A stretch of DNA of 64,000 nt from Methylobacterium hispanicum (GTDB taxonomy: Bacteria; Pseudomonadota; Alphaproteobacteria; Rhizobiales; Beijerinckiaceae): NCBI RefSeq assembly GCF_022179285.1, contig NZ_BPQO01000009.1, positions 62,001-126,000 of the forward strand. The letters run 5' to 3'. Shown piece by piece: positions 43,409-52,377 of the stretch. The position numbers and the translations under genes were made by a program. How positions within the stretch are numbered: position 1 is the stretch's first letter; every line of letters begins with the position of its first letter. The notes beneath the pieces are model-generated. The model did not search any database. It was not told the DNA's origin and saw nothing but the letters and a program-made list of their open reading frames with translations.

Positions 43409-43607
43409 TCTGGTGTCTCCTGCCGGTGTCCTGCGGCGCCCGAGCGGGCGATCCGCGGGGGAGCGAAATCGTTATCTCGCGGGGCCTTGCGGCCCGATCG
43501 TCGTGCGGCCCCTCGGGCGGGGCCGTGTCCCTGACACGGCGGATGCGGAGCGGGGCGCAAGCGCCCGTCCCGCCGCGAGGTTCCGGAGCTCGGGGGTCCG
43601 CATCGCG

Positions 43608-45290
43608 CTAGATCCGGATGTCGAGGCCGCCGAGGCCGTGGAGCATCCGCAGCGGCGCCTCGGCGACGCGCTCCGCCTCCGGCAACCAGGCTCCCCGCGG
43701 CGCACGGCCGTCCTGACCGCCGGACTGATCGCCCGCGCGACCCTCGGACCCGTCGCCGCGCAGCGACAGGTTGATGCCGCCCTCCTGGGCGTCCAGCCCG
43801 GCCTGCGACAGGGCCTGCTGCAGGCTGCCCGCGTCGCGCTGGAGCATCGCCAGGGTCTCGATCCGCTCGACCACCATGTGCGTCATCACGGTGCCGCGCT
43901 CCTTGTCGATCTCCAGCTTCACGTCGATGCGCCCGAGGTCGAGGGGATCGAGCCGGATCTCGAACTGGCTCGATCCGGCCAGCGCCCGCAGGCCGATCGT
44001 CATCGGAACCTGCCCGATCTGGACCGGCGCCGTCGTGGGGACGGCGGCGGAGGCGGTCTCGGCGGCATGGGCCGCCGCGTGCGCCGCCGCGTGGGCCGCC
44101 GCGTGGGCCGGGTCGGTCTGGCCGATGCCGGGCGCGATCGCCTGGGCCGGCCCCTGGCCGGGCCCCGTGGGGGCGGGCTGGGGCACGGCCGCGCCGAGCG
44201 CCGCGACGAGGTCGGGCTTGGCGCCGGACTCCTTCGCGGTACCGGCCTCGGTCGGCACCGCGCTCTCCTTCGTGCCCTCCTCGGCACCCCGGACCTTGCG
44301 GGCCTCCGCAGCCAGGGCCTCGGCTGCGCGGGCGGCCGCGTCCCCGGACGCCTGGGCGCCCTCCGGAACCTGTCCCGGCACCGGGGCGAACGCCGCGGCG
44401 GCACCCGCCGGCCCCGCGGCGGCGGCGGCCGCGGGGCCGGCCTTCGCCGTCGTCCCGGGCACGCCATCGCTCCGGCTCGCCGCCGCGTCCGCCCCGGCCT
44501 GGGCCTTGGGCGGCGGGGCCGCGAGCAGCGCCAGAAAGGCCGGGAGCGTGGGGGGGGCGGCCGGCTCGGCCGCGGCCTCCTCGCTCTCGCCGTCCGTCTC
44601 CTCGGTCGCATCGGCGGTCCCCGAGGTGGTCCCCGCGGCGGCCTTCGCGATCTCGGCACTCGGCTGGACCTGCACGGCGCCGGTCAGCGCCGCCTGCGCC
44701 TCCGCGGGGTTCTGCGGAACCGGGACGGTCTGCGGAACCGGGACGGGCTGCACCGCGGCGGCCTGACCGTTCGGACCGACGGGGCAGGCCTCTCCCTTCG
44801 CGGCAGCCGTCCCCTCCGGCGGGACGGCCGGCGCATGCGTCGCGGCCGGGCGGGGCTCGGCGGCCTCCGCCGCACGCGCCGCCTCGGCCGCTCCCTCGGG
44901 GCCTGCGGGCGCGTCGGCGGCCTGGGTCCTCGGGGCGGCGTCGGCCACGGCGTCGGGTCCGGCATCGTCGCGCGCTTCCGTCCGGGTCGGCGCGGCCGCG
45001 TCCCGCCGGGACGGAGGGGCCGTCTCATCCGTCCGCGCGGCGGTGCGGGCCTGCGTGCCGCCGGTCCGGTCCGCCCCGGTCCGCTCGGCGCCCGTCCGAT
45101 CAGTGATGCTCCGATCGGTGGTGTTTCGATCGGTGTCGCCCGTGCGCGCCGCCTGAGGCGCGCGCGCGCTGGCGGCGCTCAGGATCCGGTCGAACCCCTC
45201 CGCGGCGCCGCGCGAGGCGGTGCCGCGCACGCTCGGACGGGAATACCCACCCGCGACGCCATCCATCCGATCCGTGCTTGCGAACGCCAT
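43608..45290 (-). CDS. fliK: Flagellar hook-length control protein FliK
   Basis: A 560-residue protein, low-complexity in its first 440 residues (Ala/Pro/Thr/Glu, with TDRNTTDRSITDRTGAERTG near 50 and four repeats of AAHA near 415). The C-terminal conserved domain (about 465-530) reads LRLDPLDLGR-like: FEIRLDPLDLGRIDVKLEIDKERGTVMTHMVVERIETLAMLQRD and LQQALSQAGLD, the switch domain that interacts with the export gate. The long variable region acts as a ruler. A sigma-54 promoter lies just upstream. Confidence 0.9.
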   Translation of the reverse strand: MAFASTDRMDGVAGGYSRPSVRGTASRGAAEGFDRILSAASARAPQAARTGDTDRNTTDRSITDRTGAERTGADRTGGTQARTAARTDETAPPSRRDAAAPTRTEARDDAGPDAVADAAPRTQAADAPAGPEGAAEAARAAEAAEPRPAATHAPAVPPEGTAAAKGEACPVGPNGQAAAVQPVPVPQTVPVPQNPAEAQAALTGAVQVQPSAEIAKAAAGTTSGTADATEETDGESEEAAAEPAAPPTLPAFLALLAAPPPKAQAGADAAASRSDGVPGTTAKAGPAAAAAAGPAGAAAAFAPVPGQVPEGAQASGDAAARAAEALAAEARKVRGAEEGTKESAVPTEAGTAKESGAKPDLVAALGAAVPQPAPTGPGQGPAQAIAPGIGQTDPAHAAAHAAAHAAAHAAETASAAVPTTAPVQIGQVPMTIGLRALAGSSQFEIRLDPLDLGRIDVKLEIDKERGTVMTHMVVERIETLAMLQRDAGSLQQALSQAGLDAQEGGINLSLRGDGSEGRAGDQSGGQDGRAPRGAWLPEAERVAEAPLRMLHGLGGLDIRI

Positions 45291-45316
45291 CGATCCCTGC
45301 TCCTCGCGGCTCAGCC

Positions 45317-45332
45317 AGCAAGGCGCGAGCCA
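45317..45332 (-). promoter_or_regulatory. Sigma-54 promoter of fliK
   Basis: Minus strand TGGCTCG-CGCC-TTGCT: 15 of 16 positions of TGGCACG-N4-TTGCW, with GG and GC in the exact -24/-12 spacing. The predicted start is around 45306, giving a 16-base leader containing GAGGAGCAGGG before the fliK ATG at 45290. Confidence 0.8.
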
Positions 45333-45425
45333 CCGCAGCAGGCGCCTCAAGCACCTGATGGATCGTGGTTTTCCGGATCGCCGCCGCGCGGCCGCGACTG
45401 GCCCGACGGCCGTTGCTGCCGGGCG

Positions 45426-45444
45426 GGCGGCAGCTTTTGCCGGG
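45426..45444 (-). promoter_or_regulatory. Candidate FlbD enhancer upstream of fliK
   Basis: A 19-base sequence (GGCGGCAGCTTTTGCCGGG) matching the fliF palindrome at 14 of 19 positions, about 95-115 bases upstream of the -24 element, the normal distance for a sigma-54 activator site. Confidence 0.55.
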
Positions 45445-45573
45445 CGGGACCCTCCTCGCACACGGCCCGCCCCGGGCCGCCGCCCTGGAAAGTGCCGCCG
45501 CCAGCCACTATAGAGTGCCGCGGGCGGCCATTCCCCATTCCTGTCCGATTGCGCGGGGCCGCCGGATCCGGCC

Positions 45574-46725
45574 ATGAACTCCCTCGACCTGCCCAAAGCC
45601 CCCCACGAGACGCGCGTCGTCGTCGCCATGTCCGGCGGCGTCGATTCCTCCGTGGTCGCGGGCCTCCTGAAGCGCGACGGCTACGACGTGGTCGGGGTCA
45701 CGCTCCAGCTCTACGACCACGGGCAGGCGACCCACCGCCGGGGCGCCTGCTGCGCCGGCCAGGACATCCACGACGCCCGGGCGGCCGCCGCGCATCTGGG
45801 CATCCCGCACTACGTGCTCGACTACGAGGACCGCTTTCGCGACGCGGTGATCGACCGGTTCGCCGAGAGCTACCTCGCGGGGGAGACGCCGATCCCGTGC
45901 GTCGAATGCAACCGCTCGATCAAGTTCCGCGACCTGCTCGGCCTCGCCCGCGACCTCGACGCGGACGCGCTCGCCACCGGCCACTACGTGGCGAGCCGGC
46001 CGCTGCCGGAGGGGGGCCGCGGCCTCTACCGCGCCCTCGATCCGGCCCGCGACCAGAGCTACTTCCTGTACGCGACGACGCCCGAGCAGCTCGCCTACCT
46101 GCGCTTTCCCCTCGGCGAGCTGCCCAAGGACGAGACCCGGGCGCTGGCGCGCGAACTCGGCCTCGCCATCGCGGAGAAGCCCGACAGCCAGGACATCTGC
46201 TTCGTGCCGCAGGGCCGCTACAGCGACGTGATCGCGCGGCTGCGCCCGGACGCGGCCCGGCCCGGCGAGGTGGTCGATCTGGAGGGCCGCGTGCTCGGCC
46301 GGCACGAGGGCATCATCCACTACACGGTCGGCCAGCGCCGCGGCCTGAAGCTCGCGGTGGGCGAGCCGCTCTACGTGGTGCGGCTGGAACCCGACAGCGC
46401 CCGGGTCGTGGTCGGCCCCCGCAGCGCACTTGCCACCAGCCGCGTCCGGCTCGGCGACGTGAACTGGCTGGGCTCGCAGCCGCTCGAGGCCGCGGACGGC
46501 CTGCGGGTCGCCGTGCGGGTGCGCTCGACCCGCGAGCCGCGCCCCGCCACGCTGGGCGTCGGGGACGGCGGCGTGACGGTGGAGCTGGCCACGCCCGAGG
46601 ACGGCGTCTCGCCGGGGCAGGCCTGCGTCATCTACGCCGACGAGGATCCGCGCGCGCGGGTGCTCGGCGGCGGCACCATCGCCCGCGTCGACGCGTTGTC
46701 GGCGCGCCCGGCCCAAGCCGCCTGA
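45574..46725 (+). CDS. mnmA: tRNA-specific 2-thiouridylase MnmA
   Basis: A 383-residue enzyme that puts sulfur on uridine-34 of tRNAs for Lys, Glu and Gln. PP-loop [13 protein letters not shown] binds ATP. The two catalytic cysteines are in [14 protein letters not shown] and [30 protein letters not shown] and the C-terminal beta-barrel (to about 380) are as in the family. Divergent from fliK. The ATG is the first in the frame and gives the usual short N-terminal extension. Confidence 0.96.
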   Translation: MNSLDLPKAPHETRVVVAMSGGVDSSVVAGLLKRDGYDVVGVTLQLYDHGQATHRRGACCAGQDIHDARAAAAHLGIPHYVLDYEDRFRDAVIDRFAESYLAGETPIPCVECNRSIKFRDLLGLARDLDADALATGHYVASRPLPEGGRGLYRALDPARDQSYFLYATTPEQLAYLRFPLGELPKDETRALARELGLAIAEKPDSQDICFVPQGRYSDVIARLRPDAARPGEVVDLEGRVLGRHEGIIHYTVGQRRGLKLAVGEPLYVVRLEPDSARVVVGPRSALATSRVRLGDVNWLGSQPLEAADGLRVAVRVRSTREPRPATLGVGDGGVTVELATPEDGVSPGQACVIYADEDPRARVLGGGTIARVDALSARPAQAA

Positions 46726-46796
46726 ATGGCAAGCCGCCTGAACGGCGGGCCGGCAGAGTTTTTCCCAGCGCGACGAACCGCAGGACGACAGCCACG

Positions 46797-47450
46797 ATGT
46801 TGAGCGAGCCGCAGGTGACGGGCCCGAGCACGGTCCTGATGCGCAAGGCCTACGCCCGCTGGGCCCCGGTCTACGACGTGGTCTACGACAAGCTGACCGA
46901 GCCCGCCGCCCGGGCGGCCGTGCGCGCGGCCGCCGCCTGCGGCCCCCGCATCCTCGAGGCCGGCGTCGGCACCGGGCTCTCGCTCGGCTACTACCCGACC
47001 GGCAGCTTCGTCTGCGGCGTGGACCTCTCCGAGGACATGCTCAAGCGCGCCCGCCAGAAGGTGCGGCGGCGCGGCCTCGCCCACGTGCGCGGCCTGCAGG
47101 TGATGGACGTCTGCCATCTCGGCTACAGTGATGCGAGCTTCGACGCGGTCGTGGCGCAGTTCCTGATCACCCTGGTGCCGGACCCGGAGGCCGCGCTCTC
47201 CGAGTTCCTGCGCGTGGTGCGCCCCGGCGGCGAGATCGTGCTCGCCAACCATTTCGGCCAGACCGACGGGCCGGTCGCGCGGGTCGAGGAGATCGTGGCC
47301 CCGCTCTGCACCAAGATCGGCTGGTCCTCGGACTTCAAGTCCACCCGGGTCGAGGCCTGGGCCCGGCGCAACGGCGTCGAGTTCATCGGCGTCGCCCCGA
47401 CCTTCCCGGGCGGGTTCTTCAAGATCCTGCGCATGCGCAAGCCCGCTTGA
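46797..47450 (+). CDS. pmtA: Phosphatidylethanolamine N-methyltransferase (Rhodobacter type)
   Basis: A 217-residue SAM-dependent methyltransferase. The first motif is ILEAGVGTGLSLGYY with GVDLSEDMLKRARQKV, then VMDVCHLGYSDASFDAVVAQFLITLVPDPE and LRVVRPGGEIVLANHF. The N-terminal YARWAPVYDVVYDKL is characteristic of the Rhodobacter-type PmtA branch, which makes phosphatidylcholine from phosphatidylethanolamine. The sequence is not of the distinct Agrobacterium type. Its stop overlaps the TTG start of the TVP38-family membrane protein, supporting a membrane-lipid role. Confidence 0.82.
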   Translation: MLSEPQVTGPSTVLMRKAYARWAPVYDVVYDKLTEPAARAAVRAAAACGPRILEAGVGTGLSLGYYPTGSFVCGVDLSEDMLKRARQKVRRRGLAHVRGLQVMDVCHLGYSDASFDAVVAQFLITLVPDPEAALSEFLRVVRPGGEIVLANHFGQTDGPVARVEEIVAPLCTKIGWSSDFKSTRVEAWARRNGVEFIGVAPTFPGGFFKILRMRKPA

Positions 47451-48259
47451 GCGGGCGGGCGGAGCGGGGCGGGGAGAGCCGGCCGGGAGGCGGCCCCGGA
47501 CGCGGCCGCCTCGCGCTGCGCTGGCTGCCGCTCGCCCTCCTGGTCGGGATCTCGCTGGCCGCCCTCCTCACCGGCACGGCGCGCCTCCTCAGCCTCGACG
47601 CCTTGCTCGCCTCGCGGGCGTGGCTGCACGCCTTCGTGAGCGCCGACTACGTCCGCGCCCTGGTGGCCGCCTACCTCGTCTATGTCGGCGCGGTGGTGAT
47701 CTCGGTCCCCGCGACCCTGATGCTGACCATGGTCTGCGGCTTCCTGTTCGGGATCGTCACCGGCGCGCTGGTGGCGGTCGCCGCCGCCACCACGGGGGCG
47801 GCGATCGTGTTCTCGATCGGTCGAGGGCCCGGCGCGGACCTGCTCGACCGCGTGGCCGGCCCGCGCCTCGCCGCGCTCGCGGCGGGCTTCCGGCGGGACG
47901 CCTTCGGCTACATTGCCTTCCTGCGCCTGCTGCCGCTCTTCCCGTTCTGGGTGACGAACCTCGCCCCCGCCGCCTTCGGCGTGCCGCTGCGGACCTTCGC
48001 GGCCGCGACCCTGCTGGGCCTCCTGCCCGGCGCCTTCGTGTACGCGGCGACGGGCGCGGGCATCGACGAGGTGGTCGCGGCCCACGAGGCCGCGAAGGCG
48101 GCGTGCCGGTCGGCCGCCGATCTCGGCTGCGACGAGACGCTCACCCTGAGCGCGCTGGTGACCCCCAAGATGGTGCTGGGGCTGGGCGCGCTCGCGGCCC
48201 TCGCGCTGCTCTCGGCCCTGCTGCGCCCCCTCCTCGCACGACGTCAGGCAACGGACTGA
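47447..48259 (+). CDS. TVP38/TMEM64-family membrane protein
   Basis: A 270-residue integral membrane protein of the VTT (DedA-related) domain family. Four to six helices are visible: about 25-45, 65-92, 93-116, 150-175, 190-210 and 245-262. GFLFGIVTGALVAVAAATTGAAIVFSIGR and FLRLLPLFPFWVTNLAPAAFGVPL match the VTT core. The family is linked to lipid scrambling or membrane homeostasis in other organisms. A TTG start overlaps the pmtA stop by four bases (TTGA), so the two are coupled. Confidence 0.88.
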   Translation: MSGRAERGGESRPGGGPGRGRLALRWLPLALLVGISLAALLTGTARLLSLDALLASRAWLHAFVSADYVRALVAAYLVYVGAVVISVPATLMLTMVCGFLFGIVTGALVAVAAATTGAAIVFSIGRGPGADLLDRVAGPRLAALAAGFRRDAFGYIAFLRLLPLFPFWVTNLAPAAFGVPLRTFAAATLLGLLPGAFVYAATGAGIDEVVAAHEAAKAACRSAADLGCDETLTLSALVTPKMVLGLGALAALALLSALLRPLLARRQATD

Positions 48260-48445
48260 TCCGGAAAAGATCACCCGAAGTACAACGCCGACGCACAACC
48301 GGTGGTTAAGCACCGGGCCTGCGTTAACGACTGATAAGTTCGGGATGGAAACGGGCGTGCACTGGCGACCCTCTCGACGGCGCGTGAGCGCGCGGGGTAG
48401 GAAACGGCAGCGGGCGCGGGTTCGCGGGCGCCTGCCGGGGCATCG

Positions 48446-49900
48446 ATGCGTGTGCGTACGGAAGAGTGTGGGGCGCGGCCGGAGCGCGCGATCGCGGGCC
48501 CGCGATCGCGCGGCCTGCGCCTCGGCCTCTCGGCCCGACTCTTCCTGATCACCGTCGCCTTCGTGGCGGCGGCGGAGGTTCTGATCTACGTGCCGGCGGT
48601 GGCGAACTACCGCCTGTCGCTGCTCTCCGACCGGATCGCGGCCGCGCAGGTCGCCGCCATGGTGCTCGATGCCAGCCAGGGCCAGCCGGTTCCCGACGAC
48701 CTCGCCCGGCACCTGCTGGTCGGGGCGGGCGCCCGGGTGATCGCCGTGCGCGGCGACACGACCCAGCGCCTGCTATCCCTCGATCCCGTGCCGGAGCGCG
48801 TGGCCGACATCGTCGATCTGCGCGATCCCTCGATCTGGGAGGCGATCCGCGGCGGCTGGCGCACGATCTTTGCTCCCGCCGACGCGCCCATCCGCGTGGT
48901 CGGGCACGGGCGCGACGGCTTCGACCTCGTCGAGGTGCTGATCGACGAGGCGCCGCTGCGGCGTGCGATCGTCGATTTCGCCCTGCGGCTGCTGCTGTCC
49001 TCGCTGATCGTCGCCGCGGCGGCGGCCGGGGTGGTCTTCGTGGTGCTGCAGGTCGCGATCGTGCGGCCCGTGCGCCGGCTCGCCCGCAACATCGCGGCCT
49101 TCGCGGACGATCCGGAGGGCGCCGAGCGCGGCATCGTGCCCTCGCGCCGCACCGACGAGATCGGGGTGGCCGAGACCGCGCTCGCCCGCATGGCGCAGGG
49201 CCTCGCCGACCAGCTCCGCCAGAAGAAGCGGCTGGCCGAGCTGGGGCTCGCGGTCAGTAAGATCAACCACGAGTTGCGCAACCTGCTGACCGGCGCGCAG
49301 CTCCTCGGAGACCGCCTGGAGGGCGCGGCCGACCCGACCGTGCAGCGCGTGGCGCCGCGCCTGCTCGCGACCCTCGACCGGGCGATCCGCTTCTGCGAGG
49401 CGACCCTCGCGTACGGCCGCGCCAGCGAGCCCAGCCCGAGCCCGCGCCGCGTCGCCCTGGCGCCGCTGCTCGCGGAGCTGGAGGACCTGTCGGACATGGC
49501 CGCCGGGACGGCGGTGGCCGTCCGGGTGGAGACGCCGCCGGACCTCGCCGCGACCGTCGATCCCGAGCAGCTCGCCCGCGCGCTGACGAACCTCGTGCGC
49601 AACGCCGTGCAGGCGCTGGAGGGGGGCGGGACCGCCGCGCCCGAGGTGCGGGTGACGGCCTCCCGCGACGGCGCGGCGGGCGGCGGCGTGACCATCCTGG
49701 TCGCGGACAACGGGCCCGGCCTGCCGGAGCGCGCGCGCACGCACCTGTTCGCGCCGTTCCGGGGCTCGACCCGGGCCGGCGGCACCGGGCTCGGCCTCGC
49801 GGTCGCCGCGGAGCTGATCCGCCTCAACGGCGGCACGCTCACCCTCGACGAGGGCACGCGCGGCGCCTGCTTCCGGGTCGTGCTGCCGGCCGCGGCCTGA
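48446..49900 (+). CDS. Sensor histidine kinase, orphan
   Basis: A 484-residue membrane kinase. Helices at about 31-54 and 177-203 bracket a 120-residue periplasmic sensing part (with ADIVDLRDPSIWEAIRGGW). A HAMP linker follows (about 204-255, PVRRLARNIAAFA). His275 lies in VSKINHELRNLLTGAQLL. The ATPase motifs are LTNLVRNAVQAL, LVADNGPGLPER and GTGLGLAVAAELI. No response regulator is adjacent, so the partner is unknown. The start is the ATG at 48446; an AT-rich promoter region and TTAACCA-type half site are upstream. Confidence 0.9.
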   Translation: MRVRTEECGARPERAIAGPRSRGLRLGLSARLFLITVAFVAAAEVLIYVPAVANYRLSLLSDRIAAAQVAAMVLDASQGQPVPDDLARHLLVGAGARVIAVRGDTTQRLLSLDPVPERVADIVDLRDPSIWEAIRGGWRTIFAPADAPIRVVGHGRDGFDLVEVLIDEAPLRRAIVDFALRLLLSSLIVAAAAAGVVFVVLQVAIVRPVRRLARNIAAFADDPEGAERGIVPSRRTDEIGVAETALARMAQGLADQLRQKKRLAELGLAVSKINHELRNLLTGAQLLGDRLEGAADPTVQRVAPRLLATLDRAIRFCEATLAYGRASEPSPSPRRVALAPLLAELEDLSDMAAGTAVAVRVETPPDLAATVDPEQLARALTNLVRNAVQALEGGGTAAPEVRVTASRDGAAGGGVTILVADNGPGLPERARTHLFAPFRGSTRAGGTGLGLAVAAELIRLNGGTLTLDEGTRGACFRVVLPAAA

Positions 49901-49917
49901 GGGTCGTAGAATCCGAG

Positions 49918-50036
49918 AGTTTTGGATTCCAAAGGTCGAGACCTTTGGCGGGTGCAGGGCTGCGCGCCCCGGCCCCCGCCTGCAGCGCCTTTAGGCGCCG
50001 AAAGGGCGTCAGGCCCTTGGGGATCCCGGGACCCTG
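49918..50036 (+). repeat. Intergenic dispersed repeat, copy A
   Basis: About 120 bases of the repeat seen inverted at 54966-55126. Shared blocks, in the same order: AAAGGTCGAGACCTTT, GCGGGTGCAGGGC and GCCCTTGGGGATCCCGGGACC. It contains several hairpins and lies between the convergent sensor kinase and bioB genes, where it could act as a bidirectional terminator. Confidence 0.8.
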
Positions 50037-50039
50037 GCC

Positions 50040-51092
50040 CTACTCGGCGGCGGCCAGGACCGGCTCGCGGACCACGATGCCGATGTCGCGCAGGAGCGCG
50101 GCGTCGTCGTCGGTCTCGTTGTTGGCGGTGGTGAGCAGGCGCTCGCCGTAGAAGATCGAGTTGGCCCCGGCCAGAAAGCAGAGGATCTGGGCCTCGCGGG
50201 TCAGGCTCTTGCGGCCGGCGCTAAGGCGCACCCGGGCGCGCGGCATCACGATGCGGGCGGTCGCGCACATCCGCACGAGGTCGAGCGGATCGATCGGCGG
50301 CCGGTCCTCCAGCGGCGTGCCCGCGACGGCCACCAGCGCGTTGATCGGCACGCTCTCGGGATGGGGCGCGTGGTTGGCCAGCACCTGCAGCATCTGGGCG
50401 CGGTCGGTGACGCCCTCGCCCATGCCGACGATGCCGCCGCAGCAGACGCCGATCCCGGCCGCCCGCACGTTCTCCAGCGTCCTCAGCCGGTCCTCGTAGG
50501 TGCGGGTCGAGATGATGTCGCCGTAGAAGTCGGGACCCGTGTCGAGGTTGTGGTTGTAGGAGGTCAGCCCGGCCTCCGCGAGACGCTCCGCCTGGGCGGG
50601 CGTGAGCATGCCGAGCGTGACGCAGGCCTCCATGCCGAGCCCGCGCACGCCCCGCACCATGGCCAGCACCGCGTCGAATTCCGGCCCGTCCTTCGGCTGG
50701 CGCCAGGCCGCGCCCATGCAGAAGCGGTGGGCGCCGTTGGCCTTGGCGGCGGCGGCCTCGCGCAGCACGCTCTCGACCGGCATCAGCCGCTCGCGCGGCA
50801 CGAGCCCGCTCTTGCCCTCGCCCGTGTGGTGGGCCGATTGCGGGCAGTAGGCGCAATCCTCCGGGCACCCCCCGGTCTTGATCGAGAGGAGCGCGGCGCG
50901 CTGGATGTCGGCCGGATCGTTGTGCTGCCGGTGCACGAGGGCGGCCCGGTGCACGAGGTCGAGCAGCGGCAGGTCGTGGATCGCCCGGATCTCGGCCACG
51001 CTCCAGTCGTGGCGGATCGCGTGGCCGATCGCGCCGGGCCCGGACGGCGCCGCGGGTGTCTCGGGGGAACGGGGAGATAGCGTCTCGCTCAT
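50040..51092 (-). CDS. bioB: Biotin synthase
   Basis: A 350-residue radical-SAM enzyme that inserts sulfur into dethiobiotin. The iron-sulfur CxxxCxxC motif is in [26 protein letters not shown] [23 protein letters not shown] and [26 protein letters not shown] are family blocks, the latter with the second cluster's Arg. The start is the ATG at 51092, and about 30 residues precede the family core. The other biotin genes are not nearby. Confidence 0.97.
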   Translation of the reverse strand: MSETLSPRSPETPAAPSGPGAIGHAIRHDWSVAEIRAIHDLPLLDLVHRAALVHRQHNDPADIQRAALLSIKTGGCPEDCAYCPQSAHHTGEGKSGLVPRERLMPVESVLREAAAAKANGAHRFCMGAAWRQPKDGPEFDAVLAMVRGVRGLGMEACVTLGMLTPAQAERLAEAGLTSYNHNLDTGPDFYGDIISTRTYEDRLRTLENVRAAGIGVCCGGIVGMGEGVTDRAQMLQVLANHAPHPESVPINALVAVAGTPLEDRPPIDPLDLVRMCATARIVMPRARVRLSAGRKSLTREAQILCFLAGANSIFYGERLLTTANNETDDDAALLRDIGIVVREPVLAAAE

Positions 51093-51153
51093 GCCTGCCT
51101 TTGAGCGGGATCGGCCGCCGGACGTCAAGCCTCGCGCACCTTGCCCAAAGGGC

Positions 51154-52233
51154 TCAGGCGGGGGCCTGCTCGATCATCCCGTACCAGCCGAGCCCCCGAT
51201 AGGTCTCGTAGCCCGGCGTGCGGTGATAGGCGGTGACCCGGCCGCCCGCCTCGCGCACGACGCCGCTGCGGCCGCCGAGGGGATTGGCCGCCACGGTCTC
51301 GCTGAGGATCCCGCGCCCGTCCGAGGCGGCCAGCACGCGGCGGCGCGCATCGACCAGCAGGACCCGGGTGCGCTCCCGGTCGGCGGGCGCGACCCGGACG
51401 CCCTCGACGATGGCGCGGGCCTGGGGCTCCCAGTCGAAATGGATGGCGAGCACGCCCGCCAGCGGACCGCGCACCTGCCCGGCCGCCCGCACGCCGGCCG
51501 CGTAGGTCGCCACCTGCGCGTTGCCGAGATGCGGCTCCCGCCGGATGTCGGCGCAGCCGTAATCGTCCCCGCTCGGCAGGGCGAGCGCGTCCCGGAACCA
51601 GGGCTCGCCCGCGACGCTGCGTCCGGCAAGGCCCGGATAGCGGTCGGGGCGTCCGGTCGCCAGGATCCGCCCCGCGGGGTCGCAGAGCCAGAGGTCGAGA
51701 TAGACCGTGTAGGCCGAGAGGATCACGCCGAGGCGCGCGGAGGCGTAGGCCGCGGCGTCGGGCGAGGGGTTGGCCGCGCAATCCACGATCGCCGAGTCGG
51801 TCGCCCACCAGCGCACGTCGCAGGTGCGCTCGTAGAGGTTGCGGTCGATCAGCTCGACGGCGTTCAGCGCGAGATCGACGAGGCGCTCCTCCTGCGCGCG
51901 CCCGGCCATCGCCCCGACCGCCTCCTGCAGCGCGGCGATCCGGCCGTCGAGATGCGTCTCCAACTCGCGGGCAAGGCCCTCGACCTCGGCGCCGATGGCC
52001 CGCACCTCCTGCGCCACCACCGAGAAGCCCCGCCCGTGCTCGCCCGCGCGCGCCGCTTCGATTAGGGCGTTCAGCGCCAGGATCCGGGCATGGCCGGTGA
52101 TCTGGCGGATCCGGCCCGTCTTGTCCTGCGAGAGCTGCCGCACCTCGGCGGCGAGGCGGACGATCGCCTCCAGCGTCGGCGGCGTTGCGGCATCGGACGC
52201 GGCGGACATCGGGTGGAGGACGGGCTGTGCCAT
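51154..52233 (-). CDS. Soluble chemoreceptor-like protein with C-terminal cache domain
   Basis: A 359-residue protein (ATG at 52233; an ATG at 52209 is also possible). The N-terminal third has the methyl-accepting tip motif [36 protein letters not shown] inside a short helical hairpin. The C-terminal two-thirds (about 150-355) resembles a single cache-type sensor ([29 protein letters not shown], then GVLAIHFDW). There is no membrane helix, HAMP, or methylation helix in view. Domain order is opposite to a normal chemoreceptor. Confidence 0.75.
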   Translation of the reverse strand: MAQPVLHPMSAASDAATPPTLEAIVRLAAEVRQLSQDKTGRIRQITGHARILALNALIEAARAGEHGRGFSVVAQEVRAIGAEVEGLARELETHLDGRIAALQEAVGAMAGRAQEERLVDLALNAVELIDRNLYERTCDVRWWATDSAIVDCAANPSPDAAAYASARLGVILSAYTVYLDLWLCDPAGRILATGRPDRYPGLAGRSVAGEPWFRDALALPSGDDYGCADIRREPHLGNAQVATYAAGVRAAGQVRGPLAGVLAIHFDWEPQARAIVEGVRVAPADRERTRVLLVDARRRVLAASDGRGILSETVAANPLGGRSGVVREAGGRVTAYHRTPGYETYRGLGWYGMIEQAPA

Positions 52234-52377
52234 GACGTGTCCGTTCTGGAGCCCGCAGAACATCCTCCGAAAGCGGTAAAAGACCGTTAATTCGGTCGGC
52301 AGGACAGAACAGACCGGATTATCCACCCCCGATTGCAGATTTCGGCATCTGCAATCGGGAATGAAGCGCGCGACCGA

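Noticed and set aside
43540..43580. Possible sigma-54 element upstream of flgD (GC-N10-CC near 43557-43570 on the plus strand)
   Set aside because: Only the core dinucleotides match; the flanking consensus fails and it is 150 bases from the start.
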